Source of the DNA: Streptomyces sp. AC558_RSS880
GTDB taxonomy: Bacteria; Actinomycetota; Actinomycetes; Streptomycetales; Streptomycetaceae
Direction: 5' to 3'
Assembly: GCF_019049255.1 (NCBI RefSeq)
Contig: NZ_JAGMUJ010000161.1
Span: 487,640 to 551,639 of the forward strand
DNA: 64,000 nucleotides
Shown: piece after piece, positions 61,864 to 64,000 of the stretch
How positions within the stretch are numbered: position 1 is the stretch's first letter
Layout: each line of letters begins with the position of its first letter
Translations under genes and position numbers: made by a program
The notes under the pieces: model-generated
Seen by the model: the letters and a program-made list of their open reading frames with translations, nothing else
What the model was told of the DNA's origin: nothing
Database searches by the model: none

Positions 61864-63356
61864 AGCGACGGTGCCTCCTCGATCAGCGGGTGGCCCCACT
61901 TTTCCACGAAGGCGGCCTCGACGGCGGCGCCGACCTTGTAGAGCCGGTCGTCCTTCATGGCGGGGGCGATGATCTGCAGACCCACCGGCAGGTTGTCCTC
62001 GGGGGCGAGGCCGCAGGGCAGCGACATGGCCGCGTTGCCCGCCAGGTTGGTGGGGATGGTGCACAGGTCGGCGAGGTACATCGCCATCGGGTCGTCGGCG
62101 CGCTCGCCGATCGGGAAGGCGGTGGTCGGGGTCGTCGGGGAGACGATCACGTCGACCTGCTCGAACGCCCGCTCGAACTCCTGCTTGATCAGGGTGCGGA
62201 CCTTCTGGGCGCTGCCGTAGTACGCGTCGTAGTAGCCGGAGCTGAGCGCGTACGTGCCGAGCATGATGCGGCGCTTGACCTCGTCGCCGAAGCCGGCCTC
62301 ACGGGTCAGCGAGGTGACCTCCTCGGCGGAGTGCGAGCCGTCGTCGCCGGTCCGCAGGCCGTAGCGCAGGCCGTCGAAACGGGCGAGGTTGGAGGAGCAC
62401 TCGGAGGGCGCGATCAGGTAGTACGCGGAGAGCGCCAGGTCGAAGGTCGGGCAGTCCAGCTCGACGACCTCGGCGCCCAGCTCCTTCAGCAGCTCGACGG
62501 ACTCGTCGAACCGCTGGACGACACCGGCCTGGTACCCCTCGCCGCGGAACTGCTTGACGACGCCGACGCGCATGCCGGCGACGCTGCCGTTGCGGGCGGC
62601 CTCGACGACCGGCGGGACCGGGGCGTCGATGGAGGTGGAGTCCATCGGGTCGTGCCCGGCGATCACCTCGTGCAGCAGGGCGGCGTCCAGGACCGTACGG
62701 GCACAGGGCCCGCCCTGGTCGAGCGAGGACGAGAAGGCGACCATGCCGTACCGGGACACGGCACCGTACGTCGGCTTCACACCGACGGTGCCGGTGACGG
62801 CGGCCGGCTGGCGGATGGAACCGCCGGTGTCGGTGCCGATGGCGAGGGGCGCCTGGAAGGAGGCGAGCGCGGCGGACGAACCACCGCCGGACCCTCCCGG
62901 AATCCTGGTGAGGTCCCACGGATTGCCGGTCGGCCCGTAGGCGCTGTTCTCGGTGCTGGACCCCATGGCGAACTCGTCCATGTTGGTCTTGCCGAGGATG
63001 ACGACGTCGGCGGCCTTCAGCCGCTTGGTGAGCGTCGCGTCGTACGGCGGGATCCAGCCCTCGAGGATCTTGGAACCGACGGTGGTCGGGATGCCCTCGG
63101 TGGTGAAGATGTCCTTGAGCGCGAGCGGGACGCCGGCCAGCGGACCGAGCTTCTCGCCCCGGGCCCGCTTCTCGTCGACGGCGCGCGCCTGCGCCAGGGC
63201 GCCCTCACGGTCGACGTGCAGGAAGGCGTGCACCTTCTCGTCGACGGCCTCGATCCGGGCCAGGTGCGCCTCGGTGACCTCTACGGCCGTGAGCTCACCG
63301 GAGGCGATCTTCTCGGCGGTCTCGGCGGCGGTGAGCCTGATGATGTGATCGCTCAT
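61860..63356 (-). CDS. gatA: Asp/Glu-tRNA amidotransferase subunit A
   Basis: 498 residues. Amidase-signature triad Lys81 (GVPLALKDIF), cis-Ser156 (PGGSGGGS) and nucleophile Ser180 (DTGGSIRQPA), in the same spacing as characterised GatA. It hydrolyses glutamine and passes ammonia through a tunnel to GatB. Six bases after gatC. Confidence 0.97.
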   Translation of the reverse strand: MSDHIIRLTAAETAEKIASGELTAVEVTEAHLARIEAVDEKVHAFLHVDREGALAQARAVDEKRARGEKLGPLAGVPLALKDIFTTEGIPTTVGSKILEGWIPPYDATLTKRLKAADVVILGKTNMDEFAMGSSTENSAYGPTGNPWDLTRIPGGSGGGSSAALASFQAPLAIGTDTGGSIRQPAAVTGTVGVKPTYGAVSRYGMVAFSSSLDQGGPCARTVLDAALLHEVIAGHDPMDSTSIDAPVPPVVEAARNGSVAGMRVGVVKQFRGEGYQAGVVQRFDESVELLKELGAEVVELDCPTFDLALSAYYLIAPSECSSNLARFDGLRYGLRTGDDGSHSAEEVTSLTREAGFGDEVKRRIMLGTYALSSGYYDAYYGSAQKVRTLIKQEFERAFEQVDVIVSPTTPTTAFPIGERADDPMAMYLADLCTIPTNLAGNAAMSLPCGLAPEDNLPVGLQIIAPAMKDDRLYKVGAAVEAAFVEKWGHPLIEEAPSL

Positions 63357-63362
63357 GGCGGG

Positions 63363-63659
63363 TTACTCCTCCCCCAGGATCTGCGGCACCTTGAAACGCT
63401 GCTGCTCCTGGGCCGGGGCGCCGGAGAGCGCCTGCTCGGGGGTGAGCGAGGGACGGACCTCGTCCGCGCGCATGACGTTCGTCAGCGGGAGCGGGTGCGA
63501 GGTCGGCGGTACGTCTTGGTCGGCGACCTCGCTGACGCGGGCGACCGCGCCGATGATGTCGTCGAGCTGGCCTGCGAAGTGGTCGAGCTCTTCGGGCTTC
63601 AGCTCCAGACGCGCCAGCCGGGCGAGGTGGGCGACCTCCTCGCGCGTGATGCCAGGCAT
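63363..63659 (-). CDS. gatC: Asp/Glu-tRNA amidotransferase subunit C
   Basis: 98 residues. GatC pattern ITREEVAHLARLARLELKPEELDHFAGQLDDII and the C-terminal VPQILGEE. It stabilises the GatA-GatB interface. First gene of the operon; its promoter lies in the gap to 63832, where no other gene was seen. Confidence 0.95.
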   Translation of the reverse strand: MPGITREEVAHLARLARLELKPEELDHFAGQLDDIIGAVARVSEVADQDVPPTSHPLPLTNVMRADEVRPSLTPEQALSGAPAQEQQRFKVPQILGEE

Positions 63660-63832
63660 GCAGCGATCCTCTGGGGTGAGTGTGTGTGTTTTGGGGCCAA
63701 TCCTATGGGGCGGGGGCCCGTGCCCGTGAAACCCTTTCCGTGGGCCCGCCCTGTCGGACGCCGCGCGGCGTTTCTCCGCGTCGGGGTGCGGGTGCCGGTA
63801 AGCACGCCGTCACCGGCCGCAGACGGCGAGGG

Positions 63833-64000
63833 TCACGTCCGGCGGCGGGCGGCGGGGGCGCGTCCGGCGACGTGTCGGGCGACCGCGTCGACGCCGGGGC
63901 GGGCGTATCGCTCCAGGGAGCGGGCTGGCAGCATCGTGGTGGAGGTGCCGTCCTCGGCGTCGTGCGTCAGGGCACTGTGCCGGAGCCGGTGGAGCGTCCA
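63833..64000 (-). pseudogene. C-terminal remnant of a tyrosine recombinase/integrase, cut by the window edge
   Basis: The minus-strand frame from base 64000 reads WTLHRLRHSALTHDAEDGTST and then TMLPARSLERYARPGVDAVAR before a stop. LHRLRHSALTH carries the HxxR catalytic box, and SLERYARPG contains the region of the nucleophilic Tyr. Compared with Streptomyces integrase-like proteins I remember, about eight residues (around ARSRHASV, with the third catalytic His) are missing between TML and RSLERYA, so the protein is probably inactive. The part beyond the window decides whether it is a full gene. Confidence 0.55.

Overview
The window is very GC-rich, densely packed actinobacterial DNA with many GTG/TTG starts and overlapping stop/start codons. 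The gene content points to a Streptomyces chromosome, core rather than arm: a MalR/MalEFG maltodextrin locus without its own ATPase, glnE, a GlnA2-type glutamine synthetase, nadE, panB and gatCAB. It resembles the S. coelicolor maltose-to-panB neighbourhood, but here that block runs into gatBAC, which I remember as lying far away in S. coelicolor. That suggests a rearrangement relative to that species.

Layout. 0-1.5 kb: tail of a NarL-type sensor kinase and its response regulator. 1.7-6.9 kb: a secreted DUF1996 protein, a small lipoprotein, a membrane protein with a sigma-region-2-like N terminus, a TetR regulator and a small tautomerase. 7-21 kb: starch and maltodextrin utilisation, with a secreted amylase-pullulanase fusion, a secreted alpha-amylase, an intracellular alpha-glucosidase, the MalEFG importer and the divergent LacI-type regulator MalR. 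Candidate MalR boxes precede the pullulanase, amylase and malE genes, and a 176-bp foldback (MITE-like) element sits in the malE leader. 21-26 kb: a PAP2 membrane protein, glnE, a flavin/PNPOx-fold protein and a VOC protein. 26.1-29.5 kb: a VapBC toxin-antitoxin pair, a three-gene membrane/stress operon, a 55-residue gene and a decayed DUF5753 regulator remnant. 29.5-31.1 kb: secreted pectate lyase. 31.4-43.7 kb: DinB-like protein, glnA2, an orphan NsrR-like Rrf2 regulator, DUF3105/DUF305 pair, nadE, an MFS exporter, a membrane endo/exonuclease/phosphatase protein, an MFS-TetR drug-efflux pair with a perfect operator, and panB. Two inverted copies of an interspersed intergenic repeat lie at 37.5 and 43.8 kb.

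44.2-55.1 kb is the most distinctive accessory block. A minus-strand operon encodes an Opp/Dpp-type ABC importer (binding protein, two permeases, two ATPases) plus a TauE/SafE anion exporter. It diverges from a plus-strand operon encoding a D-2-hydroxyacid dehydrogenase, a glucarate-dehydratase-like enolase-superfamily enzyme, a second unusual dehydrogenase and a 5-dehydro-4-deoxyglucarate dehydratase-like aldolase. Together they look like an importer plus catabolic pathway for an aldarate-like sugar acid or a conjugate of one. A shared motif upstream of both transcription units hints at common control by a regulator outside the window.

55-64 kb: two small membrane proteins, a GNAT acetyltransferase, an MMPL transporter, a methyltransferase, then gatB, a 79-residue protein, gatA and gatC in one operon, and at the edge the C-terminal remnant of a tyrosine recombinase. 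No tRNA, rRNA or CRISPR array was seen. All assignments are by eye from motifs and remembered family features; no search was run.
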